A stretch of 64,000 nucleotides of DNA from Acidobacteriota bacterium. Its GTDB lineage: Bacteria > Acidobacteriota > Thermoanaerobaculia > Multivoradales > Multivoraceae. This document shows, one piece after another, positions 45,574-55,164 of the stretch. The notes below the pieces were generated by a model that was given only the letters and a program-made list of their open reading frames with translations, did no database searches and had not been told where the DNA came from. The stretch spans positions 1-64,000 of the forward strand of contig JAJCXN010000037.1 in NCBI GenBank assembly GCA_029263415.1, in the 5' to 3' direction. Numbering within the stretch: the first letter of the stretch is position 1; every line of letters starts with the position of its first letter. The position numbers and the translations under genes were made by a program.

Positions 45574-47781
45574 ATGACCACGCCGCTCCGGACCCAAGGA
45601 CCAGGCAGGCTTGAGCCTCCAATGAGGGCTGTTGATGAAGCTGCCTTGCGCTCGGAGGGATTCACAGTCGGTCAGTGGCGGGTGGAGCCGCGGCGTCAGC
45701 GGATCGTGCACGGAGACCTGGAGAAGCGTCTGGACCCGCGTTTGATTGATGTCCTGATCGAGCTGGCTAGCGCGGGCGGCGAGGTGGTCACGCGCGGCCA
45801 ACTCCTGGACATGGTGTGGAAGGACACCCACGTCAGCGAGAACACGCTGTCGCAGGCGGTGTCGCGATTGCGTCGGGCTCTGGAGGACTCCACCAGTCAG
45901 CCGCGCTTTATCGAGACGATCAGCAAGTCCGGCTATCGGCTACTAGTGCCGGTCGGCTTTGAGCTGCGCAAGCCAGGGCCTGTTCCTCAACAGGCTGCTA
46001 CCGGGTCACAGCCGGGGAATGTGGAACCACAGTCGCTCTCGGTGCCTGTGAGATCGTGGCTCTTGCCGTGGGTAGTGGTGGGTGCTCTAGCTCTCGCTCT
46101 GGTGGCGCTCGGTCTTGGTCGGGAGGCACCAGAGGCGCCGGTTGCGGTGGTGCGCCCTGAACTCACGTTGGTCGGCAATCAGTTTGGTCCGCGCATTTCG
46201 CCGGCCGGCGATCACGTTGCCTTCGCGTGGCAGGCGCCTGATTCGACCTCGAGTTTTGATATTTGGATACAGCAGATCGGTGGAGACAGCCCGGTCAGAG
46301 TGACGAATTCTCCGGACCCTGTGCGTTTGCCTGCTTGGTCACCAGACGGCCAGCGGTTGGCATACGTCGAAGTCTTGCAGGAGCAGCGTGAGTGCTCACT
46401 ATTCGCCGTCCATGTTGTTGGCGGTCCGGCCGAGCGACTCGGCGAGTGCGCCGAGGGGCAGCGTTCGCTTGCCTGGTCGCCCGATGGCAGGACCCTCGCG
46501 CACGACGGTCTATCGTTGGATGGCTCCGGGGTGCGAGCACTCTTCCTCTTAGAAATCGCTAGCGGGAAGCGGACTCAGTTGACCTCGCCGCCCGCAGGAA
46601 TCGTCGGCGATACCGGTCCTCGGTTCTCGCCAGATGGACGGATGCTTGCCTTCGAGCGTGAGATCGGTGCGTCTCGCGATGACATCGCTGTGATCGCGGT
46701 GCGCGGTGGGGAGCCACGCACCCTGACGAAGGATGCATGGGGCAAAGTGCGAGGGGTCGACTGGGCCTCAGATGGAGGTTCCCTATTGTTCGCCTCGAAC
46801 CGCGTCGGTCAGTACTCCTTGTGGCGGGTGCCTGTGGCAGGCGGGGAGCCCGCGCGCGTTCCTATTCTCGATGCATGGGTCACACAGCCGAGCGTGTCGC
46901 GAGCTGGGGGCCGACTCACCTATCGGACCTTCCGCGACGCGGTTGACATATGGGAGTTGCCACTGGATGCCAGTGGCGAGGCTAGGGGAGAACCCGTCTT
47001 AAGAATGCCCTCGACGCGGAGCGAGCGTCAGCCGACGTGGTCGCCGCGTGGAGACGGGATCGCCTTCATTTCGGATCGAAGTGGCTCGACCGAACTGTGG
47101 TCTGGTCACGTGGACGGCTCCGATCTGGTGCGACATACCGACTTGAACGGACCGCTGCCTGCGTCTCCGGCTTGGTCGCCAGACGCGAAGCGCATCTTGT
47201 TCGACGCCGCGATCGATGGAGACTCCGATCTGTTCGTGGTTGATCGGCAGAGTCGTCGGCCGCAGCGATTGACCACCGAGTCGTCGGAGGAGCGCAATGG
47301 CACGTTCTCTCGCGATGGCACGCAGATCTACTTCGCCTCCAACCGACTGGATGGATGGGAAGTGTGGCGGATGCCTGCTATTGGCGGTACAGCGCTTAGG
47401 GTGACCACCGGAGGTGGCTTCTTGGCCCAAGAATCGCTCGACGGGCGCGATCTCTTCTATGTTCGCCAGGAACAACCTGGGATCTGGACGGTGCCGGTGG
47501 TAGGCGGCGTGCCAAGACAAGTGCTTGCTGACCTAGATCTAGCTGACTGGGGAAGCTGGGTCCTCGCGACAGAGGGCATCTACTACCTGCGCCGAGGACC
47601 CACGACCATCGGCTTCGCTAACTTCGACAGTACGCCAACGCAAGTGGTGTTCGAGCCTTCCAAGCAGATGCCGTATCTGAGTCGAGACGTGTCGCTCAGT
47701 CCGGACGGTCGCTCCTTGCTGTTTAGCATGATCGACCACAGTGACGATGAGGTGATGACGGCGGACTTGATCGGGCTCTAA
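45574..47781 (+). CDS. membrane-bound winged-helix regulator with TolB-like beta-propeller (CadC-like)
   Basis: A 735-aa one-component transcription regulator. Residues about 30-115 are an OmpR/PhoB-type winged helix (RQRIVHGDLEKRLDPRLIDV ... SENTLSQAVSRLRRAL ... ISKSGYRLLV). One transmembrane helix at about 155-182 (WLLPWVVVGALALALVALGL) separates it from a periplasmic seven-blade-like TolB/PD40 region with repeated DG-rich motifs (ISPAGDHVAF, WSPDGQRLAYVE, FSPDGRMLAFE, WSPRGDGIAFISD). It may sense an envelope signal and bind DNA at the membrane. Target genes unknown. Confidence 0.9.
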   Translation: MTTPLRTQGPGRLEPPMRAVDEAALRSEGFTVGQWRVEPRRQRIVHGDLEKRLDPRLIDVLIELASAGGEVVTRGQLLDMVWKDTHVSENTLSQAVSRLRRALEDSTSQPRFIETISKSGYRLLVPVGFELRKPGPVPQQAATGSQPGNVEPQSLSVPVRSWLLPWVVVGALALALVALGLGREAPEAPVAVVRPELTLVGNQFGPRISPAGDHVAFAWQAPDSTSSFDIWIQQIGGDSPVRVTNSPDPVRLPAWSPDGQRLAYVEVLQEQRECSLFAVHVVGGPAERLGECAEGQRSLAWSPDGRTLAHDGLSLDGSGVRALFLLEIASGKRTQLTSPPAGIVGDTGPRFSPDGRMLAFEREIGASRDDIAVIAVRGGEPRTLTKDAWGKVRGVDWASDGGSLLFASNRVGQYSLWRVPVAGGEPARVPILDAWVTQPSVSRAGGRLTYRTFRDAVDIWELPLDASGEARGEPVLRMPSTRSERQPTWSPRGDGIAFISDRSGSTELWSGHVDGSDLVRHTDLNGPLPASPAWSPDAKRILFDAAIDGDSDLFVVDRQSRRPQRLTTESSEERNGTFSRDGTQIYFASNRLDGWEVWRMPAIGGTALRVTTGGGFLAQESLDGRDLFYVRQEQPGIWTVPVVGGVPRQVLADLDLADWGSWVLATEGIYYLRRGPTTIGFANFDSTPTQVVFEPSKQMPYLSRDVSLSPDGRSLLFSMIDHSDDEVMTADLIGL

Positions 47782-47914
47782 AGAAGCCCACGGAGTGTGC
47801 GGGAGCAGGTTTGAGGTGACCGAAACCGCCGATAGGCGCCAGCTAGACAGACCCGCGGCTGGCGATGGCGCACGTTCCCCGGCGCACCTCGTCTTCGACC
47901 GTCAACTCAGATGG

Positions 47915-48484
47915 CTATGCGATGTACGGATTCTCACCAGCCGAGTGATCGGTCGAATCTTTGACGGCGGTGATGTCCGGAACCGCCTCCATGATCATGC
48001 CCTCAATCCCTTGCTTCAGGGTCACGTCGGCCATGCCGCATCCTTGGCAGCCACCACCCATGGTGATGTAGGCCACCTTGTCTTTGACGTCGAGCAAGGT
48101 GACGAAGCCGCCGTGGCTCGCGATCTGTGGATTCACCTTGCTGTCGATCACCTGAGCAACATCAGCCGCAAGAGGGTCCGACCATGGTGAATTTGGGTTG
48201 TCGAACTTAAAGCCCGCTTCTTGTAGCTTCTGAACGAAGTCAACGGTGGCTCCCTCTAGTTTAGGAGCGGAGGCAGGGTCGACATAAATGTCGAAACCTT
48301 CCGAAGGGAGGACGATGTCGTCCTCGCGCTTTTCGTCGGTGCCGACCAGGTCCATTTGGTACTGGAAACCGTTCGGTCCACGGCCGTTGATGCCGATCCG
48401 CAGAGCGAGCTCTTTTCCCTCCTCGTCCTCCATGGCGAGGTGAATTTGCTTTCGGGCGATATCGGTCATTTCGAGTTGGAGCAT
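47915..48484 (-). CDS. nfuA: NfuA Fe-S cluster carrier
   Basis: Carries [4Fe-4S] clusters to apoproteins such as aconitase and respiratory enzymes. From ATG 48484 the protein is 189 aa: an N-terminal degenerate A-type (IscA-like) domain without its cysteines (TDIARKQIHLAMEDEEGKEL) and a C-terminal Nfu domain with Cys146-x2-Cys149 (GGGCQGCGMADVTLKQGIEG). This two-domain form is typical of NfuA in Gammaproteobacteria. The longer frame upstream is not needed. Confidence 0.95.
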   Translation of the reverse strand: MLQLEMTDIARKQIHLAMEDEEGKELALRIGINGRGPNGFQYQMDLVGTDEKREDDIVLPSEGFDIYVDPASAPKLEGATVDFVQKLQEAGFKFDNPNSPWSDPLAADVAQVIDSKVNPQIASHGGFVTLLDVKDKVAYITMGGGCQGCGMADVTLKQGIEGMIMEAVPDITAVKDSTDHSAGENPYIA

Positions 48485-48581
48485 GGGTCTTGAATCTCGC
48501 TTTCGTGGCGGCACCGGATCGCGCACTTGGCCACAGAATGTGTTGAGTCCAATTCTACCGAACAGAGGGCGCCGCTGGACC

Positions 48582-49382
48582 TTAGCTGCCGGTGAAGTTT
48601 GGGGCGCGCTTTTCCCGGACCGCGTTGATGCCTTCCATGGCATCAGTGGTAGTGAAGGTCATCGCCTGCTGGTCAGCCTCCATGCCGATCGCATCCTCGA
48701 TTGACCGATCAAAGGTGCCACGGAGCGTCTCCTTGACGGCTCGCACCGCCACCGGTGCTGACGCTGCGACGGCGCTCGCGAGCTCGTCGACCACGTCGTC
48801 AAAGGTCTCAGCGCTAGCGCAACGGTTAGCGAGCCCGCAGCGCACGGCTTCGTCGCCGCCGAACAGGCGACCGGTGTACAGCAACTCGGCTGCCATTGCT
48901 GAGCCTACGAGTCGAGGCAGATTCCAGGTCGCTGCCATGCCTGGGTGGATGCCGAGCTTGACGAAGGTCATGCCCAGCTTCGCGCGCTCGTGCACTACAC
49001 GCATGTCGCAGCCCAAGGTGAAGCACAGACCAGCGCCGATGGCGTGGCCGTTGATCGCTGCGATGGTGGGAACGTTGAGGTCTCGGATTGAGAGAAAAAG
49101 ACTGTAAAAGCTGCGACCCCCGCCGATGCCCTGGCCGGTCTTCTCGCCCTTCGCTGCTTGCGCCTCTTCCTCTAAGCGGTCGAGGTTGCCACCTGCACTA
49201 AAGGCCTTACCCGCTCCGCGGATCACCGCCACCCGGACGTCGGAGCGTTGGTTGAGGTCGTCGACCAGCTGCCGTATGTCTTGACCCATCTCAGGGGACA
49301 TCGCGTTCAGTTGGTCCGGCTGATTCAGGGTGATTCTGGCGATGTGGTCTGTGACGTCGAGCAGCAGATTGTCGTAGGTCAT
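48582..49382 (-). CDS. enoyl-CoA hydratase/isomerase family protein
   Basis: Crotonase-fold enzyme, 266 aa. Oxyanion-hole blocks are AGKAFSAGGNLDRLEEE and AINGHAIGAGLCFTLGCDMRV; the Glu region FVKLGIHPGMAATWNLPRLVG is also typical. One catalytic Glu of canonical hydratases (usually GG..E.. ) is not obvious, so isomerase or other crotonase activity is possible. ATG 49382 is used over TTG 49397. It is 97 bp before nfuA on the same strand. Confidence 0.88.
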   Translation of the reverse strand: MTYDNLLLDVTDHIARITLNQPDQLNAMSPEMGQDIRQLVDDLNQRSDVRVAVIRGAGKAFSAGGNLDRLEEEAQAAKGEKTGQGIGGGRSFYSLFLSIRDLNVPTIAAINGHAIGAGLCFTLGCDMRVVHERAKLGMTFVKLGIHPGMAATWNLPRLVGSAMAAELLYTGRLFGGDEAVRCGLANRCASAETFDDVVDELASAVAASAPVAVRAVKETLRGTFDRSIEDAIGMEADQQAMTFTTTDAMEGINAVREKRAPNFTGS

Positions 49383-49481
49383 GGCATTAGGTCCCAAGGA
49401 AACTGTTGTGAGGGTCGTTAAAACGAAGGTGTGAACTCTAGCGGAAGCGTGCCGGGCGTCTTTGCTGGGGGATTGGGGGCA

Positions 49482-52418
49482 TCAGTCGGCGTTGACGGCG
49501 TCATAGTCCCGTTGAGAGAGCCAGCCGCCATCCGAGCGCAGCTGGACCGTAGCGTCACGCCGCCAAGACCGCTCGCAGGTCGGCTGATCGCGGAGATCGA
49601 TCACCTCGATCATCTCGCTCTCGCCAGCGACGATCTCGATTCTCGAAACCCCGAACAAGTCATCAAGATCAGCTGCAAAGCCTTCAAGGTCCAGCACAGA
49701 CGTGATTCGCAGGCCTGCGTCGAGGGTGTTCTCGATGCCATCCTTCTTGGCAGCTTCCAGTTGGATGGTCACTCGATTGCGCAATTCGAAGACTTCCGGC
49801 CACAGCGAACTTGTCGGAACCTCGGCAACGCGATAGTAGGTCCCGAGATGGACCGATTGCTGGGCTATGCCTAGATGCTCGTTGAGAGCCAGGAACGCCT
49901 CGTCCGCTGTGTGCGGCAGGATTGGCGCTAGCAAGGATGCCAGCGACCTTGTGACCTCGGCCATCACCGTTTGCGCGGCTCGTCGCCTATCGGAATCGGC
50001 ACGATCGCAGTACAGACGATCTTTGCAGGTGTTGAGGTAGATGGCCGACAGCGTGTCGTTGCAGAAGTCGAACAAGCGCAAGTGCGCACGACGGAAGTCG
50101 TAGGCTAGATAGGACTCACGAACGCTGTCGTGAAGTTCTCTGGTTTGCTCGAGCAACCAGGCCTCGAGCGAGGTTGAAGGCAGGGTTGCCAGGTCGATCG
50201 CCTTGCTGGAGTCGAAGTCACTTAGATTGGACAGCAGGAAGCGCAGTGTGTTGCGCACCTTGCGATACGACTCGCCGGCCAGTTCGAAGAATCCGTAATC
50301 GACCTTGATGTCGTTCTCAAACGCGAGTGAAGAGACCCACCAGCGACAGACGTCGGCACCGAATTCCTCGAGGAGTTCAGTTACCGCCAGAGCGTTGCCA
50401 CCTGACTTGCTCATCTTGCGACCGTCCTTGTCGACGATGAAGCCGTGGGTGAGCACGGATCGATAGGGTGCTTCGCCGGTAGCTCCGAGTGCGCACATTA
50501 GCGACGACTGAAACCAGCCTCGGTGCTGGTCAGAGCCCTCGAGATAGAGGTCGGTCGGGAAGGGTAGACCGCGTTGCCGCATGACCGAGTTCCAGGACGA
50601 ACCAGATTCGAACCAGACATCGAAGATGTCGTAGCGCTTGTGCAAGGCGTCGAGGCTCAACGAGCCGTCGCGCAGAGCTTCAGGCGCCTCAGCGTCAGCG
50701 CTTGGGTCGTAGGCAGACAGGAGGGCTTCCGGTTCCTGATTGAACCACTCATCCGAGCCTTGGCCCTCAGCGAAACACAGGGCGATGGCGCGCGTGCTGG
50801 CGGCGGTCATGAACGATTCCCCGCTCGGCAGTTCGAACGCTGGGATCGGAAGCCCCCAGGACCGCTGTCGTGAGATGCACCAGTCCGGGCGGGACTCGAG
50901 CATGCCGCGCATGCGCTTTTCGCCCCACTCGGGGATGAACTGGATCTCGTCGCGGGTCTTGGTCAGTGCCGAGCCGCGAAGCGAGCCGCCATCGCGTCGC
51001 TCCCGATCCACTGAGATGAACCACTGCTCGGTGGCGCGAAAGATGACCGGGGTCTTCGAGCGCCAGTCGTGTGGGTAGGAGTGCTCGAACTCGAACGCAT
51101 GATAGAGGTGGCCCGATGCCTCGATGGCGCTGATGATCAGCGGGTTTGCGTCCCAGATCGACATGCCACGGAGCTTCTCTGGCACAGTCTCATCGTAGGT
51201 ACCGTCGCCGCGGACAGGGCAGTACACCGGTGCCTGTTCGCGCAGGCCCGTCTTGTAGTCATCCGCGCCGTGGCCGGGTGCCGTGTGAACTAACCCGGTT
51301 CCGTCTTCGAGCGTGACGTAGTCGGCTTCGACCACGCGTCTTGAGTGATCTGCGCCCTTGACCGAAGGAGCCGTTGCGTTGAGCGGGTGTTTGTACTCGA
51401 GTCCGAGGAGCGCCTTGCCTTTGACCGTTGCTAGCGTCTCGACGCTCTCGGGATCGTCGCCCTTGGTCTTGGCCACGGCTTCGACTAGCTCAGTTGCCAC
51501 CACGCCGCAGCGATCGCCGATGCGAACCAAGGAGTAATCGAAAGCTGGGTCGACTGCGATTAGAAGGTTGGCGGGCAGGGTCCAAGGGGTGGTGGTCCAG
51601 ATCATCAAGCCGGGCTTTGGGTCGACCACTTGGGCTGGGTCGACTCCGAACGCTGCTGCTAGCGCAGCCCGGTCTGAGGCCTCAAACCAAACGTAAATGG
51701 AAGGGTCAGGTCGATCCATATACTCGAGTTCGGCTTCGGCCAAGGCGGTCTCGTTCGCGATTGACCAATGCACCGGCTTGAGATCTCGATAGACAATGCC
51801 TTGGTCGAGCATGTCTGCGAAGACCTCCAACACCCCACGCTCGAAACGAGGTTCCATGGTGAGGTAAGGATCAGCGTAGTCGGCCAAGGTCATTAGCCGC
51901 TCCATCTGGCTGGCCTGGATGTTCTTGAACTTGGAGGCGTAAGCGAAGCATGCTTTGCGTACTGCCATGCGCTGGGTTTCTTCGGGCAGATTCTTGATCT
52001 TCTCTGCCTTGCCCGAGGCGACCATCTCGGTCATTACCTTGTGTTCTATGGGCAGACCATGGCAGTCCCAACCGGGAATGAAGCCACATCGCCGGCCAGC
52101 CATGGTTTGTGTGCGCACAACCAAGTCCTTGAGCGTTCGATTCAGTAGATGCCCGACATGGATGTCGCCGTTGGCATAGGGCGGGCCGTCGTGGAAGGTG
52201 AACGGCTCGGCATTGCTAGTCGCTTCTTGGATCGCATCGTAAAGCTTGGCCTGCTGCCAGCGCTTGATCGACTGGGGTTCAGTTTGCCGCAGATTGCCCT
52301 TCATCGGGAACGTTGTCTTGGGCAGGTTGAGGCTCTTCTTGTAGAGCTTCTTTCGAGCCTTGGCGAGCTCGAGAGCTGGATCACTCGATGGGGTGTTGGA
52401 GTCGTTTTCGGTGCTCAT
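49482..52418 (-). CDS. ileS: isoleucyl-tRNA synthetase
   Basis: Charges tRNA-Ile, 978 aa, class I. HIGH-type motif is HVGHLLNR in GPPYANGDIHVGH; KMSKS motif is intact (RKMSKSGGNAL). The editing domain is complete. The C-terminal zinc knuckle of bacterial IleRS (normally two Cys pairs) has lost three of four cysteines (TCERSW, then LSQRD), so zinc binding there is unlikely. A 10-bp GC-rich hairpin (52489-52512) lies in its leader. No lspA follows. Confidence 0.97.
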   Translation of the reverse strand: MSTENDSNTPSSDPALELAKARKKLYKKSLNLPKTTFPMKGNLRQTEPQSIKRWQQAKLYDAIQEATSNAEPFTFHDGPPYANGDIHVGHLLNRTLKDLVVRTQTMAGRRCGFIPGWDCHGLPIEHKVMTEMVASGKAEKIKNLPEETQRMAVRKACFAYASKFKNIQASQMERLMTLADYADPYLTMEPRFERGVLEVFADMLDQGIVYRDLKPVHWSIANETALAEAELEYMDRPDPSIYVWFEASDRAALAAAFGVDPAQVVDPKPGLMIWTTTPWTLPANLLIAVDPAFDYSLVRIGDRCGVVATELVEAVAKTKGDDPESVETLATVKGKALLGLEYKHPLNATAPSVKGADHSRRVVEADYVTLEDGTGLVHTAPGHGADDYKTGLREQAPVYCPVRGDGTYDETVPEKLRGMSIWDANPLIISAIEASGHLYHAFEFEHSYPHDWRSKTPVIFRATEQWFISVDRERRDGGSLRGSALTKTRDEIQFIPEWGEKRMRGMLESRPDWCISRQRSWGLPIPAFELPSGESFMTAASTRAIALCFAEGQGSDEWFNQEPEALLSAYDPSADAEAPEALRDGSLSLDALHKRYDIFDVWFESGSSWNSVMRQRGLPFPTDLYLEGSDQHRGWFQSSLMCALGATGEAPYRSVLTHGFIVDKDGRKMSKSGGNALAVTELLEEFGADVCRWWVSSLAFENDIKVDYGFFELAGESYRKVRNTLRFLLSNLSDFDSSKAIDLATLPSTSLEAWLLEQTRELHDSVRESYLAYDFRRAHLRLFDFCNDTLSAIYLNTCKDRLYCDRADSDRRRAAQTVMAEVTRSLASLLAPILPHTADEAFLALNEHLGIAQQSVHLGTYYRVAEVPTSSLWPEVFELRNRVTIQLEAAKKDGIENTLDAGLRITSVLDLEGFAADLDDLFGVSRIEIVAGESEMIEVIDLRDQPTCERSWRRDATVQLRSDGGWLSQRDYDAVNAD

Positions 52419-52488
52419 GACTTCGGTGGCTCGCTACTGATTGAAGGGAGTGAAGAAGGGCTTTGAAGTAGGGGTGGCCAAACGACAA

Positions 52489-52512
52489 CGGCCTCGCCGG
52501 GAGGCGAGGCCG
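52489..52512. promoter_or_regulatory. 10-bp GC hairpin upstream of ileS
   Basis: CGGCCTCGCC and GGCGAGGCCG enclose a 4-base loop. On the minus strand it is followed by a T-rich stretch (TTGTCGTTT), so it looks like a terminator or attenuator about 70 nt before ileS. No T-box features (specifier, TGGNACCGCG) are seen. Confidence 0.55.
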
Positions 52513-53354
52513 CTCTAAGGATGCCGGTTGACCCCGGTGCCCGATGCTACGGCAAGAGATCAATGGCGCTCGAGTTGAGCGGAGCGCTGGAGGTGATAAT
52601 CGACCCGAATTCGTGGTTGAGCCGGCGCTGACGGTCGCATCGCCGGTGGCTGGGCGCGGGATCGTCGAGGCGTGTTCCTGGATGGCCGTCAGCGGTGTAA
52701 TCGACGGAGGGCCTGCTGGCTAGTGACAGTCGTTCGCTCATCAGATTCTGGAGGATATCCGGTCCGGGTGCCGGTTTCCACCCGAGCTGTGGGGGTAACA
52801 TCGGTCTCTTCAAGCGGCCGAGTGAGGGTGCCGAAGGTGGATTTTTGTGCTGCCCGCTGGTAATATTAGCCCGAAGGGCTGCGGCGGAGACGAAACAAGT
52901 TCCACCGTTTCTACTTCTTACAGGCCAGCACTGGTCTCACGGTCCCACGCACCGCTGCGAGCGGAAACACCATCTGGCCGTGCACCTTTTGCCGTATGCG
53001 TCGCTAGTTTCTTGGCTCAAGGCCCTCGGCTGCGAACTGAAACCCTCAGTTTGCGACCGCCGCCTGGATCGCCTCTGCACCGCAAATGCGGGCATCAAGG
53101 ACTTGTCTGCGCGCCGTCCGCTTCAGCTCGCGCCTCCGTCAGAAAGATCTTTCCGCCTCCAAGGCGACACCGATCACCACACCCCTTCGTTTTGTCAATG
53201 AGCCCCTACACCCATTAAGGGGCTGTTCATTTGCTCACTTCTTGACTGCCAGTCAGAGCTGCCGCCCACGTGTGGCGTTGCTTTTCATCAGGCACTACCA
53301 GAAAGAGCTGATCGAAGCGGATTTGAGCCACCCAAGTCCGCAGGAGAATCGCCA
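52513..53354. other. intergenic region between ileS and rpoD
   Basis: Over 840 bp without a credible gene. Frames at 52845-53218 have the Pro/Ser/Arg-rich composition of non-coding GC-rich DNA. I checked for tmRNA, 4.5S, RNase P and 6S RNA hallmarks and saw none I could defend. A hairpin lies at 53201-53224, and the rpoD promoter region should be in the last 130 bp (TTGACT at 53242-53247 is a possible -35). Confidence 0.5.
53201..53224 (+). terminator. possible hairpin terminator upstream of rpoD
   Basis: AGCCCCT and AGGGGCT form a 7-bp stem with a 10-base loop, followed by GTTCATTTGCTC. The T content downstream is modest, so this could be a leader hairpin or weak terminator. No gene is seen that would need it, which leaves an unannotated small RNA possible. 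Confidence 0.35.
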
Positions 53355-55076
53355 GTGACTGTTTCAGCACGTACCAAGAGCGCGAAAGCGCCGATCGAAG
53401 AACGTTATGCCGCCGTCCGCCAGCTCATCGAGCTCGGCCGGAACAAGGGCTATCTGCTGTTCGATGAGATCCACGAAATCCTTCCAACGGAAGTCGTTGC
53501 CGTTGAAGAAGACCTAGAAGAAGTTTCTCGGCGCTTCTATCAGCTCGACATTGAGGTGATCGACCGTCCCTACGTCTTTATGACGCGAGAAGAGAACGAC
53601 GTCGTCGAGCTCGACAAGGGTGACGATGACGGCCCCTCTGCGTCTGCCGAACAAGGCACCACCAGCGATCCAGTTCGCATGTATCTGCGTGAGATGAGCA
53701 CAGTGCCCTTGCTCGATCGTGACGGTGAGGTCGAAATTGCTCGTGACATTGAGCAAGCGGAGTGGCTGACCTATCGAGCTCTGGGCGCAAACCCGGAGAT
53801 CCTGGCGCAGCTCTTGAAGATGAATGCGTACGTTGAGCGTCGCGGGATCCGCCGCACCTTTCGTGACCTTCTTGAGATCGAGGACATTGCCGAGCAACTC
53901 GACCAGCGAGCCACGGACGCTGTTGCCAAATCGCGCGAGCAATTTAAGCTGATCGCCAAGTACGACAAAGAGATCGAGAAGCTGCAGAAACGACAGGGCC
54001 GCTACAGCCCCAAGGGCGATCGCTATCAGGAGATCGAACGCCAAGTCGATCGTGAGCAGGAGAAGATCGCTCAGGCCATCGTCAAGATCGACTTCACGGT
54101 TCAGTCCCGCAACCGAGTGATTGAATTCCTGCGCGATGTTGAACGTGAGTTCAATCGCTACGAGCGGGATATCCGCCGCGCACAGACCACCCTTAAGCGT
54201 GAGAACAACAGCGAGCTGCAGTCGTTGCATCGCCGGCGTATTCAGAAGTACCGGAAACAGCAAAAGGTGCTCGAGGAGCGTTTCGGGATTTCTCAAGGCG
54301 ACCTACGCGCCGCCACTGGCAGGATTCGCAAGAGTGAGTACCGCTGTGAGCGGGCCAAGGAACGACTGATCGTCGCCAACCTCCGCTTGGTTGTCTCGAT
54401 CGCGAAGAAGTACACCAACCGCGGCTTGCAGTTCTTGGATTTGATCCAGGAAGGAAACATCGGCTTGATGAAGGCGGTGGAGAAGTTCGAGTATCGGCGT
54501 GGTTACAAGTTCTCGACCTACGCCACCTGGTGGATTCGTCAGGCGGTTGCGCGCGCGATCGCTGATCAGTCGCGGACCATCCGCATCCCGGTCCACATGA
54601 TCGAGAACATCAACAAGCTCACCCGGACTAGCCGTTCGCTGGTGCAGGAACTTGGTCGCGAACCCACCGCTGAGGAGATCGGCGAGCACATGGACTTGCC
54701 GGCATCGAAGGTGCGAAAGATCATGAAGATCGCTCAGGCACCGATCTCGTTGGAGACACCTGTAGGTGAAGAGGAAGAATCGCATCTCGGTGACTTCATT
54801 GAAGACAAGAGCGCAATTTCACCTGTTGAGGCACTCATCGGAACCAACTTGCGCGAGCAGACGGGCAGCGTGCTCCGCACCCTGACCCCTCGTGAGGAAC
54901 TGGTCTTAAGGATGCGCTTCGGTGTTGGCGAAGGGTCCGAGCACACCCTCGAAGAGGTCGGCAAGTCGTTCAACGTGACCCGCGAACGGATTCGTCAGAT
55001 TGAGTCCAAGGCGTTGCGTAAGTTGCGTCAACCGCAGTGGGTGACCAAGCTCAAACCGTTCCTCGACGATCAGTAG
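53355..55076 (+). CDS. rpoD: RNA polymerase primary sigma factor (sigma 70)
   Basis: Housekeeping sigma factor, 573 aa. Region 1.1-like N-terminus is at about residues 15-80; region 1.2 starts [18 protein letters not shown] long charged helical spacer (non-conserved region, about 160-310) follows. Regions 2.1-2.4 ([34 protein letters not shown]), 3 and 4.2 (SHT-type helix [20 protein letters not shown]) are intact, consistent with recognition of -10/-35 promoters. GTG 53355 has AGGAG 8 nt upstream. The stop codon is in a short duplicated segment. Confidence 0.97.
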   Translation: MTVSARTKSAKAPIEERYAAVRQLIELGRNKGYLLFDEIHEILPTEVVAVEEDLEEVSRRFYQLDIEVIDRPYVFMTREENDVVELDKGDDDGPSASAEQGTTSDPVRMYLREMSTVPLLDRDGEVEIARDIEQAEWLTYRALGANPEILAQLLKMNAYVERRGIRRTFRDLLEIEDIAEQLDQRATDAVAKSREQFKLIAKYDKEIEKLQKRQGRYSPKGDRYQEIERQVDREQEKIAQAIVKIDFTVQSRNRVIEFLRDVEREFNRYERDIRRAQTTLKRENNSELQSLHRRRIQKYRKQQKVLEERFGISQGDLRAATGRIRKSEYRCERAKERLIVANLRLVVSIAKKYTNRGLQFLDLIQEGNIGLMKAVEKFEYRRGYKFSTYATWWIRQAVARAIADQSRTIRIPVHMIENINKLTRTSRSLVQELGREPTAEEIGEHMDLPASKVRKIMKIAQAPISLETPVGEEEESHLGDFIEDKSAISPVEALIGTNLREQTGSVLRTLTPREELVLRMRFGVGEGSEHTLEEVGKSFNVTRERIRQIESKALRKLRQPQWVTKLKPFLDDQ

Positions 55077-55113
55077 GCCAAGATCTCTAGGCCAGACCAG
55101 TAGGCCAAGATCT
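55071..55113 (+). repeat. 27-bp direct duplication across the rpoD stop codon
   Basis: CAGTAGGCCAAGATCT occurs at 55071-55086 and again at 55098-55113, 27 bp apart. The first copy holds the last codon and stop of rpoD (Gln-TAG). The second copy repeats Gln-TAG in the same spacing. Both contain the AGATCT palindrome. Confidence 0.85.
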
Positions 55114-55164
55114 ACAGGTCGATGACTTCCCGGCGAGAACCGCTCGGTGTCGTCGATCGTCGAG

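Noticed and set aside
52845-53218. Frames of 118 and 123 aa upstream of rpoD
   Set aside because: Two overlapping frames of Pro/Ser/Arg-rich composition with no start signals; typical of GC-rich non-coding DNA.
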